DNA of 64,000 nt from Catenuloplanes niger. GTDB taxonomy: Bacteria > Actinomycetota > Actinomycetes > Mycobacteriales > Micromonosporaceae. The notes beneath the pieces are model-generated. The model ran no database searches, was not told the DNA's origin, and saw only the letters and a list, made by a program, of their open reading frames with translations. Each line of letters starts with the position of its first letter. The stretch's first letter is position 1. Below are positions 51,567 to 63,842 of the stretch, piece after piece. The stretch is taken from NCBI RefSeq assembly GCF_031458255.1, contig NZ_JAVDYC010000001.1, positions 8,852,501 to 8,916,500 of the forward strand. Reading direction: 5' to 3'. Both the position numbers and the translations under genes were made by a program.

Positions 51567-53036
51567 ATGATGCGAGCCGGCCGCCGGAGCGTGCTCCTGC
51601 TCGGCGCACTGGCCGGGCTGTCCGCCGCCTGCCGGCCCGAGGCCCGCGGTGCCGCACCGGCCGCGCCCGCGCCGGGCGGACCGGACACCGGCTTCACCGA
51701 CGACCTGCGGATCCCGCCGCTGGCACCGTCCACGATCGATCCGGACGGCGCCCGGCGCTTCGACCTCGGCCTGCGCGCCGACGGGCGCTCGGCGTTCCTG
51801 CCCGGCCGCACCACGCCGACGTGGGGCATCGACGGCGACTACCTCGGGCCGACGGTGCGGGTGCGCACCGGTGAGCGGGTCCGGATGACGGTCACCAGCG
51901 CCCTGCCCGAGCGCACCAGCATGCACTGGCACGGCATGCTGCTGCCGGCCAGGATGGACGGCGGTCCGCACCAGCCGATCGAGCCCGGCGCCACCTGGCG
52001 TCCGGAGTGGACGATCCGGCAGCCGGCCGCGACGCTCTGGTACCACCCGCACGCGCACGGCAGCACCGCCGTGCACGTCCACCGCGGGCTCGCCGGCCTG
52101 CTCTACGTCGACGACCCCGGGCGTGCGGGGCTGCCCGACCGGTACGGCGTCGACGACATCCCGCTGATCCTGCAGGACCGCAGCTTCACTCCGGACGGCG
52201 CGTTCGTCGAGGACGGCGTGGACAGCGGCACGTACGGGCTGCTGGGCGACACGATGCTGGTCAACGGCGTGCACCGGCCCCGGCTCCGGCTGGGCGTGCG
52301 GACCGTACGGCTGCGGATCCTGAACGCCGCGAACGCCCGCGTCTTCCACGTCGGGCTCGCCGACGACCGCCCGTTCCGGGTGATCGGCACCGACGCCGGA
52401 CCGCTGGACCGGGCGGTGGAGACGACGCGGGTGCGGCTGAGCCCGGGGGAGCGGGCCGAGATCGTGCTGACGCTGGCCGCGGGGGAGCGGGTGACGTTGG
52501 ACAGCCGGGGGCCGGCGGACGGTACCGAACCGGAGACCGGCGCGTTCCCGTTGCTGCTGATCGAGGTGGCGACCGGGGCCGAGCCCGCGGCCGCGCTGCC
52601 GGAGACGCCGGGTCCGGCCCCGGAGCCGTTCCGGGACACCGGCGTCGTCCGGCGGTTCCGGCTGGACCAGCTCGACATCAACGGACGCCGGGGCGATCCC
52701 GCCCGCATCGACGAGGTGGTCCCGGCCGGCGCGCACGAGACCTGGGAGATCACCAACGGGCCGTACGCGCACAGCTTCCACATCCACGGCGCCCACTTCC
52801 GGGTCCTGGCCACCGAGGGCGCCGCGGCCGGGCCGAAGGACACCGTCTTCGTCCCGCCCGGTGCGTCGCTGCGGCTCGCGGTGCGGTTCGGCACCGACAC
52901 CGACCCGGCGACGCCGTACATGTACCACTGCCATCTCCTGCGCCATGAGGACGGTGGCATGTCCGGCCAGTTCGTCGTCGTCCCGCCCGGGACCGAGCGG
53001 CAGGTCTCCCGGTCGCTGCCCGGGCACCACCACTGA
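51567..53036 (+). CDS. multicopper oxidase, lipoprotein
   Basis: A 489-residue laccase-like oxidase. The signal peptide has a lipobox-like LSAAC (about residue 21). The copper-binding motifs are complete: HWHG, WYHPHAHG, HSFHIHG and MYHCHLLRHEDGGM, the last giving the type 1 site with Cys, His and Met. The family couples one-electron oxidation of phenols or metals to four-electron O2 reduction outside the membrane. Placed between the MFS exporter and Fgd, it could oxidise an exported product or protect against copper. Ribosome-binding site GGGGAAG. Confidence 0.92.
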   Translation: MMRAGRRSVLLLGALAGLSAACRPEARGAAPAAPAPGGPDTGFTDDLRIPPLAPSTIDPDGARRFDLGLRADGRSAFLPGRTTPTWGIDGDYLGPTVRVRTGERVRMTVTSALPERTSMHWHGMLLPARMDGGPHQPIEPGATWRPEWTIRQPAATLWYHPHAHGSTAVHVHRGLAGLLYVDDPGRAGLPDRYGVDDIPLILQDRSFTPDGAFVEDGVDSGTYGLLGDTMLVNGVHRPRLRLGVRTVRLRILNAANARVFHVGLADDRPFRVIGTDAGPLDRAVETTRVRLSPGERAEIVLTLAAGERVTLDSRGPADGTEPETGAFPLLLIEVATGAEPAAALPETPGPAPEPFRDTGVVRRFRLDQLDINGRRGDPARIDEVVPAGAHETWEITNGPYAHSFHIHGAHFRVLATEGAAAGPKDTVFVPPGASLRLAVRFGTDTDPATPYMYHCHLLRHEDGGMSGQFVVVPPGTERQVSRSLPGHHH

Positions 53037-53062
53037 GCGTTCACCGACCCTGGAGGCAGATC

Positions 53063-54079
53063 GTGGCCGTCCATCCCGTCCGGTTCGGATACAAGGCGTC
53101 CGCGGAGCAGTTCGACCCGCGGGAACTGCTCGACCTCGGGATCCTCGCCGAGGAGCTGGGCTTCGACTCCGTGTTCATCAGCGACCACCTGCAACCGTGG
53201 CGGCACGACGGCGGGCACGCCCCGGCCGCGCTGCCGTGGCTGGGTGCGCTCGCCGCCCGTACCGCGCGGATCCTCATCGGCACGAGCGTGCTGACGCCGA
53301 CGTTCCGGTACCACCCGGCGACCGTCGCGCAGGCGTTCGCCACCCTCGGCTGCCTCGCCGAGGGCCGGGTGATCCTCGGCGTCGGCTCCGGCGAGTCGCT
53401 CAACGAGGTCGCGCTCGGCACCGAGTGGCCCGCCGGCCGCGACCGGCTGGCCCGGCTGCGCGAGGCGATCGCGCTGATCCGCAGGCTCTGGGCGGAGGAC
53501 CGGGTGACCGCCGAGGGCGACTACTTCACCACCCGGAACGTGACCATCTACGACCGGCCGCAGCGGCCCGTCCCGATCTACGTCGGCGCGTCCGGCCCGG
53601 TCGCGACGCGGTTCGCCGGCCGCGCCGCCGACGGCTTCATCACCACCGGCGGCAAGGGCCGGGAGCTCTACACCGGCACGCTGCTGCCGGCGGTCGCCGA
53701 GGGGGCCGCCGCGGCCGGGCGCCGGGCGGACGAGCTGGACCTGATGATCGAGGTCAAGGTGTCCTTCGACCCCGACCGGGAACGGGCCCTGGCCGACACC
53801 CGGTTCTGGGGTGCGCTGGCGCTCTCGGCCGAGGAGAAGACCGGCATCGAGGACCCGCTGGAGATGCAGCGGCGCGCGGACGCGCTCCCGCTCGCCCGGG
53901 CGGCGTCGCGGTGGATCGTCTCCGACGACCCGGACGAGCACGCCACCCGGGTCGGCGAGTACCTCGACATGGGTTTCCGCCACCTGGTCTTCCACGCGCC
54001 GGGTCCGGACCAGCGGGCGTTCCTGCACCGGTACGCCGACGAGATCCTGCCCCGGCTCCGCAAGCACCTCGACGCCTGA
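53063..54079 (+). CDS. fgd: F420-dependent glucose-6-phosphate dehydrogenase
   Basis: A 338-residue luciferase-like enzyme that oxidises glucose-6-phosphate to the lactone and reduces F420. Strong family identity throughout: GYKASAEQFDPRELLDLG, ISDHLQPWRHDGGHAP, IGTSVLTPTFRYHPATVAQAF, GRVILGVGSGESLNE, RWIVSDDPDEH, HLVFHAPGPDQR. The catalytic His and Trp of SDHLQPW are present. Start GTG 53063 with TGGAGG upstream. It supplies F420H2 and draws on glucose-6-phosphate, linking the central sugar genes to the deazaflavin reductases at 45098 and 48448. Confidence 0.93.
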   Translation: MAVHPVRFGYKASAEQFDPRELLDLGILAEELGFDSVFISDHLQPWRHDGGHAPAALPWLGALAARTARILIGTSVLTPTFRYHPATVAQAFATLGCLAEGRVILGVGSGESLNEVALGTEWPAGRDRLARLREAIALIRRLWAEDRVTAEGDYFTTRNVTIYDRPQRPVPIYVGASGPVATRFAGRAADGFITTGGKGRELYTGTLLPAVAEGAAAAGRRADELDLMIEVKVSFDPDRERALADTRFWGALALSAEEKTGIEDPLEMQRRADALPLARAASRWIVSDDPDEHATRVGEYLDMGFRHLVFHAPGPDQRAFLHRYADEILPRLRKHLDA

Positions 54080-54094
54080 GGCGGCGAGGAACAC

Positions 54095-54128
54095 GAAGCG
54101 GCCCGGGACCCCCGCCCCGGGCCGCTTC
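54095..54128. terminator. bidirectional hairpin terminator
   Basis: A perfect 13-bp stem GAAGCGGCCCGGG / CCCGGGCCGCTTC with an 8-base loop, between the convergent fgd and glgB genes. Confidence 0.75.
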
Positions 54129-54140
54129 ACCGTCTCGCCG

Positions 54141-57901
<3,761 letters not shown>

Positions 57902-58275
57902 GGCGTCAACGCTAGGTGTGACGGCGGCGCGGACCGGACGTGCGCGGGGATCGCACGCTCACTCGGGCAACTCGGCGGCACTCCGGCAGGTCGCCGAGGT
58001 AGCGATCACAAGCTGTTGGAGCTCGACGCCGTCTCGAGGGCGATCACGTTGCAGACCGAGTTGTCGCCCGGCGCCGGTGTGCCGGGACGGTGCTCCACGA
58101 CTTGTCGTGCCCCGGCTGCGCGCATCATCCAGGTCAGGGTTCCGAGTCTCCCTCTACTGTGCGTGTCACGGATCCAGTCTTCCAGAGCCACGCATTGCGT
58201 TGTATCGCGCCGGAAGCTACAAGCGTCGTGGCTGCAGATCGTAATGCGGCCAAGGCCGCCGGGGACGGCCCGTGA
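57902..58275. other. intergenic region, nothing firm
   Basis: Upstream of glgE and presumably carrying its promoter. A 61-codon - strand frame (58006-58191) with a GTG start is visible but has no family match or good ribosome-binding site. Confidence 0.35.
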
Positions 58276-58455
58276 TCAGGCTACGGGCTGGCATCCGACA
58301 TCAACGATGAAGGGGTGCGGCCGCGCCCCGACGCCCTCGCCCATGATCTCGCGCCGGTACCGGCCGCACGTCTCCCCGCACGAGGCTTCAGACGAGGATG
58401 ACTCGTACGCACAGCAAACGAACCACGCCTCGGCGACCGAACCGCCGAGATGATC
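58276..58455 (-). CDS. possible Cys-rich 59-residue protein
   Basis: From ATG 58455 the frame encodes MDHLGGSVAEAWFVCCAYES, then a Ser-rich stretch and SCGETCGRYRREIMGEG, with five cysteines in total and about three quarters of codons ending in G or C. The composition is protein-like, and the spacing CC...C...C could bind metal or, less likely, represent a peptide precursor. No modifying enzyme is adjacent, and the ribosome-binding site (CAGGGA) is too close to the start. Doubtful. Confidence 0.35.
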   Translation of the reverse strand, partial: DHLGGSVAEAWFVCCAYESSSSEASCGETCGRYRREIMGEGVGARPHPFIVDVGCQPVA

Positions 58456-58511
58456 CATTCCCTGCGCCCCTGCTGACGGCCGAGCCGTTCCTACCGGCAT
58501 GATGTGCCGCT

Positions 58512-59714
58512 GTGGAAACGTGTCCCCAGTGCGCCGCCGGCCTCGTCGCGCCCGGTGGTGGGCCGCCGTGGTGTCCCGCCTGTGAGTGGAACCTCGGTGC
58601 GTACGACGAGCGGCGGGTGCCGGAACTGGGATGGCGTGGGCTGGACCGGCGTGCGCACCGGCTCGCCTACCGGCTGACGACGGGCCCGTCCCGCGCCGGT
58701 GGGCACGCGCGGTGGCTGCTGCTGGGCGCGTCCGTGTTCCTCCTGGCCGCGATCGCGGGAATGGTCGGGCTCGGTGCCTGGATCGTCTACACGACCTGGC
58801 TCAGCTTCGCCACGGTGTTCGGCGTGCTGCTGTTGCTCCTCGGGTACGTGCTGCGGCCGCGCCTGGGCCGCCTCGACCGGGACGCCGACCGCCTGGAGCC
58901 GGCGAGCGCGCCGGCGTTCTTCGCGCTGCTGCGTCGCGTCGCCGAGGCCACGGGTGCGCCGATGCCGGACGTCGTCATGGTGGACAGCCGGCTGAACGCC
59001 TCCGCGTCCGCGGTCGGGCTACGGCGGACGAAGGTGCTGACCGTCGGCCTGCCGCTGTGGGCGGTGCTCGCGCCGCAGGAGCGGGTCGCGCTGCTCGGGC
59101 ACGAGCTCGGCCACTTCGTCAACGGGGACGTCCGGCGTGGGCCGCTGACCGGCGTCGCCACCCGTACCCTCGGCGAATTGTCGTTGATGTTGCGCCCCGG
59201 AGCGCCGAGCGGCGGTTCACTGCTCATGATGGCCGCGGACGTGCTGGCGCGGGCGGTGCTGCGTGTTGCGCACACGGTCACGGTCGCGGCGCGGGTGTTG
59301 CTGGTGTGGCTGAGCATGCGGGAGAGCCAGCGCGCCGAGTACCTCGCGGACGACCTGGCGGCCCGCGCGGCCGGCACCGAGGCGGCGGCCTCCCTCCTCG
59401 ACCTGCTGGCCCGGTCCGAGACGCTGGGCATGTACGTGCGGCGGGACGCGCGCGCCGGGCTGTCCCCGGCGGCGGCGCGGGCCTCGGTGGCGGCGCTGCG
59501 GGTCGCGGATCCGGTCGTGCGGCAGCGCTCGATCCGCGAGGAGGTGTCGATGTTCGCCAGCCACCCGCCGTCCGGGCTGCGGGCGCGCCGGATCGCCCGG
59601 CTTTCACCGGCGGCGCCCGCGGTGCTGCTCACGGACGCCGACGACACCGCGATCGACGCGGAACTGGACAGGCGGTACGCGTCCGCGCGGCGGGAGATCG
59701 CGATCGGCGGCTGA
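58512..59714 (+). CDS. M48-family membrane metallopeptidase with zinc ribbon
   Basis: A 400-residue protein. N-terminal CPQC...CPAC zinc ribbon (residues 4-24), two membrane helices (about 67-115: WLLLGASVFLLAAIAGMVGLGAWIV and LSFATVFGVLLLLLGYVL), then a gluzincin domain with HELGH starting at His197, the third ligand in RAEYLADDLAAR, and a further hydrophobic pair in between. Relatives are HtpX and Ste24-like proteases that degrade damaged membrane proteins. The added zinc ribbon suggests substrate or nucleic-acid sensing (inference). GTG 58512 is taken because it gives the complete ribbon. Confidence 0.87.
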   Translation: METCPQCAAGLVAPGGGPPWCPACEWNLGAYDERRVPELGWRGLDRRAHRLAYRLTTGPSRAGGHARWLLLGASVFLLAAIAGMVGLGAWIVYTTWLSFATVFGVLLLLLGYVLRPRLGRLDRDADRLEPASAPAFFALLRRVAEATGAPMPDVVMVDSRLNASASAVGLRRTKVLTVGLPLWAVLAPQERVALLGHELGHFVNGDVRRGPLTGVATRTLGELSLMLRPGAPSGGSLLMMAADVLARAVLRVAHTVTVAARVLLVWLSMRESQRAEYLADDLAARAAGTEAAASLLDLLARSETLGMYVRRDARAGLSPAAARASVAALRVADPVVRQRSIREEVSMFASHPPSGLRARRIARLSPAAPAVLLTDADDTAIDAELDRRYASARREIAIGG

Positions 59715-59782
59715 GCGGATCAGGACGCGGCGGCGTTCCTGGTCCTACGACGGTCCTCGGCCGCCGGAAGGCGTTCCCCGAC

Positions 59783-60190
59783 TCAGGGGGCGGACAGGGC
59801 CGCGGTGGGTGTCATGCGCGCGGCCCGCACGGAGGGGTGGAAGCCGGCCAGTGCGCGAACCAGCAGCGCGCCGTCCAGCGCCTCGGCCGGGATCACGACG
59901 GGCCACGCGTGGGAGGCCGCGTAAGCGGCGGTGCTCAGGCTGCCCAAGGCGATGCCCGCCAGGCCACCCAGCGCGGACAGGGCGGACAGGGTGATCGACT
60001 CGGTCAGGAACCGGGCACGGATGTGACCGCGGGCGGTGCCGAGTGCCCACCGCAGTCCGATCTCGGCGCGCCGTTCGAGAACGGAGATGACCATGGTGTT
60101 GGCGACGCCGATCCCGCCGACCGGGAGGGTGACGCCGGCCGGCGCCAGGAGCAGCGAGGAGGAGGCGCTGTCGGTGACCCGCTCGGCGGC
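59783..60190 (-). pseudogene. C-terminal fragment of a MacB-type ABC permease
   Basis: A - strand frame with the FtsX/MacB C-terminal signature: GGIGVANTMVISVLERRAEIGLRWALGTARGHIRARFLTES, hydrophobic helices (LSALSALGGLAGIALGSL), then a shortened last helix and PSVRAARMTPTAAL. The N-terminal ATPase or periplasmic part is missing, and the last helix carries a deletion, so the gene is a remnant. Confidence 0.75.
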
Positions 60191-60330
60191 CGCCGAGCTG
60201 TCGGTGTGGGATCTGACTACGGGCGAACCCATCTCGAATCTCTACGTCGAAGGCTGGACCGGGGACGTCCGGACCGCGGTGGTGGACGGGCGTACCGTCG
60301 CCTTCGACGTGGTCGAATGCTTTGAATTGG
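60190..60330 (+). pseudogene. WD40-repeat gene fragment
   Basis: The + frame reads LSVWDLTTGEPISNLYVEGW, followed by TGDVRTAVVDGRTVAFDVVE, which is one WD40 blade (VWDLTTG..., TG.V.AV..DGR). It has neither start nor continuation and abuts the MacB remnant, so it is a gene scrap. Confidence 0.5.
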
Positions 60331-60507
60331 GAACCGCCAGCCGTTGGTGGGCCGAGACCGATGGGACGTTCGGGCCTGCGGGATCCGGCTCCCGATGCCA
60401 CCGCACCGCATGCCGGCGCACCGCACGCCGGCGCACCTCATCGGGGGAGGCTCGATTCGAGGCGCGTCTCACATCATGAAATGGAGCCGGTGGCCGATAG
60501 GACGGCC

Positions 60508-61995
60508 ATGTCGCGGTTCGGTCTGGCAATCACCTCGCTGGCGCGCAAGGCAGCCGTCGGTTGCGCGGTGCTGCTCTGCATCGGCCTGGTAGCGGGCGCC
60601 GCGGTCTACCTGTCGACCACGCAGGCGTCGACGCGGCAGAGCGTACTGAACGCGTTCGACGACCGGGCCCGGCTGGCCGCCGCCCTGACCGGGGACACGC
60701 TGCTGGCCAGCGACCCGAAGACCCGCGAGTGGGCGACCAAGGCGTTCGCGGGCCCGGTCGCCGGGTTGGACGCCGCACTCGCCGCGGGTTCGGACGCATC
60801 CACTCCATGGCTCGCGGTGCTGAACGCCCAGGGAACGCTGCTCGGGGCGTCGTCGGCATCACACGCCAAGGCCGCGGCGGCAATGCGTGCCGACAGCGGA
60901 TTCCGCCGCGCGGTGGAGTCGGGCACGATCGCGTTCGGCGACGTGGTGACCGGCACCGGCCCCGCGATGGTGCACGCCTTCCAGCCATATCCGGCGTTCG
61001 GCGACGTGGTGACCGGCACCGGCCCCGCGATGGTGCACGCCTTCCAGCCATATCCGGCGCTCGAAGGCACGCGGGTACTGGTGGTGCCGGTCACGGTGGA
61101 CAGCCTACGGCTGCTGCTGCGTAGCGTCCTCAGCGTCACGGAGAGCCGGTCGTACCTGGTCGACGGCACCGACCAGGTGATCGTCACCGCGGCCGAGACG
61201 GAGACCGGCGCTGACGTGCGCGACGCCCGGCTGATCGCCGCGGCGGGGAAGACGGGCCAGGGCACGGTAGGGGACGACCACTTCTTCGCGGCCGCGGTGT
61301 CAGGCAGCGACTGGCGCACGATCGTGGTGGCCTCTCGTGCCACGCTGCTGGCCCCGGTCGACAGCACCGCTCGCGGGGCGTGGCTGGTCTTCACGGCTTT
61401 TGCCACCGCGGTGCTGCTGGTGCTGCTCATCGGTGCCAGCACGCTCACCAGTTGGGCGCGCCTCGCGCATGCCCGGTTGCACGACCCGCTGACCGGGCTT
61501 CCGAACCGGACCCTCTTCCTGGCCAGAACCGAGGCCGCCATCGCGCGACGGCGCCGGCAGGAGCCGTCCGGGAGCGGCCCGGTGGCAGCGCTGTTCCTCG
61601 ATCTCGACGGCTTCAAACCGGTCAACGACACCTACGGCCACGCGGTCGGTGACGCGCTGCTGGTGCAGGTCGCGGCGCGGCTCGTCGCCGTGACCCGCCC
61701 GAAGGACTACGTGAGCCGGTTCGGCGGCGACGAATTCCTGGTGCTGTGTTCCGGCCTGGATGACGAGAACGACGCCTACGCCGTTGCGGACCGCATTCGG
61801 GAGGAACTCACCGAGCCGTACGACGTGAACGGTCACCACGTGCGGATCGGGACCTCGATCGGCATCGCCGTCCTCGACACCCCCACCGAGCAAGCCGATA
61901 CCTTGATCAATAAGGCCGACCTGGCTCTGTACCGTGCGAAGAGCAACGGCCGAGGCCGCATCGAGCGCTACGTGCCCGACCTGGCCGACGCATGA
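60508..61995 (+). CDS. membrane diguanylate cyclase with duplicated sensor segment
   Basis: A 495-residue enzyme that makes cyclic-di-GMP. TM1 is at about residues 16-37, an extracytoplasmic sensor (dCache/sCache-like) of about 250 residues follows, then TM2 (WLVFTAFATAVLLVLLIGAS) and a GGDEF domain starting HDPLTGLPNRTLF, with LFLDLDGFKPVNDTYGHAVGD and the active motif GGDEF at residues 406-410. The family inhibitory site RxxD is not obvious. Residues 143-184 are a perfect tandem duplication of a 21-residue segment (60934-61059). ATG 60508 has AGGAC upstream; ATG 60481 in frame is the alternative. c-di-GMP controls development in streptomycetes. Confidence 0.9.
   Translation: MSRFGLAITSLARKAAVGCAVLLCIGLVAGAAVYLSTTQASTRQSVLNAFDDRARLAAALTGDTLLASDPKTREWATKAFAGPVAGLDAALAAGSDASTPWLAVLNAQGTLLGASSASHAKAAAAMRADSGFRRAVESGTIAFGDVVTGTGPAMVHAFQPYPAFGDVVTGTGPAMVHAFQPYPALEGTRVLVVPVTVDSLRLLLRSVLSVTESRSYLVDGTDQVIVTAAETETGADVRDARLIAAAGKTGQGTVGDDHFFAAAVSGSDWRTIVVASRATLLAPVDSTARGAWLVFTAFATAVLLVLLIGASTLTSWARLAHARLHDPLTGLPNRTLFLARTEAAIARRRRQEPSGSGPVAALFLDLDGFKPVNDTYGHAVGDALLVQVAARLVAVTRPKDYVSRFGGDEFLVLCSGLDDENDAYAVADRIREELTEPYDVNGHHVRIGTSIGIAVLDTPTEQADTLINKADLALYRAKSNGRGRIERYVPDLADA
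60934..61059 (+). repeat. exact 63-bp tandem duplication
   Basis: 60934-60996 is repeated without any mismatch at 60997-61059, adding 21 residues (FGDVVTGTGPAMVHAFQPYP plus A, twice) to the diguanylate cyclase sensor domain while keeping the frame. Identity at silent sites indicates a very recent event. Confidence 0.95.
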
Positions 61996-62375
61996 CCCGT
62001 TGAACGCTGGACCGGCCGACCGTCCGCCGTCGCCGGTTCGGCCCGCTCGCCCGAGGCCGGTCCGCCGTGACCCCGTGCCGTCACCGACCCCGGACCCCGG
62101 CGCACCAACGGGGGCATGCGTTGCACCGGCTCCATGGCTGACAAAGACTCGTCACCGCGGCCGGCCCGCTCACTGTGGCCGACCCGGCCGCGGCGCGTCA
62201 TCACCGGCCGGCACCGCGGCGCGTCATCACCGGCCGGCACCGCGCGGCTCCCTCGACCCGGTGGTGACCGGCTGTGCTTCGCGTCAACCGCATCAAGGCA
62301 CGGCCGACGCCGGACGATACGCAATTCCGGGGGCATCCATGGACGTGCGGGCGTCGAGGGCCGATAGTCGAGCTC
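61996..62375. other. intergenic region with a tandem repeat
   Basis: No gene recognised. It contains the 26-bp tandem repeat at 62191-62242. Composition is locally Pro/Arg-coding-like on the + strand but without a family match. Confidence 0.4.
62191..62242. repeat. 26-bp tandem repeat, two copies
   Basis: The unit beginning CGGCGCGTCATCACCGGCCG occurs at 62191-62216 and again, identical, at 62217-62242. It contains a short CCGG-rich palindrome. Non-coding as far as can be seen. Confidence 0.85.
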
Positions 62376-62558
62376 ATGATCTTGCGATCGCTCCCCGGGG
62401 CCGCCGTCTCCCGCCCGACGATGGCGGCCGCGTCGCTCCTTCCGGCCGTACCCGCTGCGGCCTCCCCGGAGACGCTGGTCGACTTCGTGGCGCTCGGCGA
62501 CTCGTACGCCGCCGGAACCGGCTCGCACCGTTCCCCGGCGGGCCTACCGCATTCTTGA
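62376..62558 (+). pseudogene. 5' fragment of an SGNH/GDSL hydrolase gene
   Basis: ATG 62376 starts a signal-peptide-like N-terminus (MILRSLPGAAVSRPTMAAAS) followed by LVDFVALGDSYAAGTGS, which is block I of secreted SGNH lipases/esterases, with the catalytic Ser in GDSYAAG. The frame closes about 10 residues later, so roughly 200 residues are lost. Confidence 0.75.
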
Positions 62559-62599
62559 AGCGGATCGGCCGGAGAGGTCGACGAGCGATGAGAGGTGTC

Positions 62600-63566
62600 A
62601 TGGAGAGCGTGGAGCTGGGACGGACCGGGATGCGGGTCAGTCGGATGATCTTCGGTGCCGGTTCGATCGGCGGCGTCGGCAGCCCACCCGCGACGCGTGG
62701 CCTCGGCCTGAGCGCCGGGCAAGGGCTGGAGCGGCTGGACGAGGCGTACCCGCCTGGGGATTCGCGCCGTCGACACCGGTGACGAGTACGGCGGCGGCGA
62801 CAGCGAACGCGTGGTCGGCGAGTGGTTGCGCACTCGTGGGAAGGACGACGTCCTCGTCGTCACGAAGACCGGTGTGGCGCTCGACGGTGACCGGCGCCGC
62901 GCCGATCTGTCGCCGGCGCGGATCGTGAGCCGGCTCGGCCGCAGCATCGACCGGATCGGCCGGGCCGACCTCTACCTGTCGCACGTGTTCGATCCCGGTA
63001 CGCCGGTCCGGCAGTGGCTCGAGGTGTTCGCGCAGGCTCAGCAGGACGGCAGGATCCGCGCGTACGGCGTGTGCAACGTGACCGGAGCGCAGCTGGCGGA
63101 GATTCTCGGCGCGGCCGACGACGCGGGGCTGCCCCGGCCGGTCTGCGTGCAGAGCTCGTTCAATCTGTTGCACCGTACGGACGAGAGCGAGGTGCTGCCC
63201 CTGGTGATCGGCGAGGGACTGGCGTATCTACCGGCGTCACCGTTGGCCGGTGGCGTGCTGTCGGATCGCTACCTCGACGGCGCACCGGTGCCGCCGGGCA
63301 GCCGCATCGCGGTGGCCGGCGATCTGCTCTACGCGGGTATGCACACCCCGGAGAACATCGCTCGCGTCGCACGGATGCGCGATGTGGCGAGGGAACTGGA
63401 CGTCAGCGTCGCCGGGCTCGCGCTCGCCTGGCTGCTGGCGACACCGGGCGTGACCGCGCCGATCATCGCGCCGAGCCGGTCCTCGCAGTGGGCCGCGGTC
63501 GAGGAAGCGTTACGCATCGGGCTCGACGAGCAGACCCGTGGCCGTCTCTCGGCGCTGTTCGACTGA
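62600..63566 (+). pseudogene. aldo/keto reductase gene with a frameshift
   Basis: From ATG 62600: ESVELGRTGMRVSRMIFGAG, RLDEAY. A one-base shift near 62750 then moves the reading to the frame giving LGIRAVDTGDEYGGGDSERVVGEW, VVTKTGVAL, LYLSHVFDP and SPLAGGVLSDRYL, ending at 63566. Joined, the protein would be about 320 residues with catalytic Asp, Tyr, Lys and His all present. A single indel in an otherwise sound gene may be a recent mutation or a sequencing error. Distinct from the intact reductase at 46553. Confidence 0.8.
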
Positions 63567-63677
63567 GACCCGAGCCGGGCACCGACGGCCGGCCCCGGCA
63601 CCCGCGCGCCTGCTCCTCCGGTCACGCACTGAGCCCTCCAGCCCGTCGTCCCGCCGGGCCCTCGCCTCGCACATCTC

Positions 63678-63842
63678 GTGAACGGACGTTCGACCTTGAC
63701 GCCCACCCCCACAACGCCGCTACGCCCGTCCGCCGTCGTCGTGCAGGATCCGCTGCGCCCCGCGCTTCCGGCCGGTGCGACAACCCCGGTCAAGATCGCC
63801 TCGACGGTACGGGTCGCCCGGCCCCTCGCCCGCGTCGCATGA
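63678..63842 (+). CDS. possible 54-residue protein coupled to the last gene
   Basis: GTG 63678 opens a Pro/Thr/Ala/Val-rich frame (TPTPTTPLRPSAVVVQDPLR) whose stop overlaps the ATG of the membrane gene at 63839 (ATGA). There is no recognisable ribosome-binding site or family. It could be a small upstream gene or chance. Confidence 0.3.
   Translation: MNGRSTLTPTPTTPLRPSAVVVQDPLRPALPAGATTPVKIASTVRVARPLARVA

Noticed and set aside
58276-58455. lanthipeptide or other RiPP precursor
   Set aside because: Ser and Cys content is suggestive, but no modification enzyme, protease pair or leader motif is adjacent; kept only as a doubtful small ORF.
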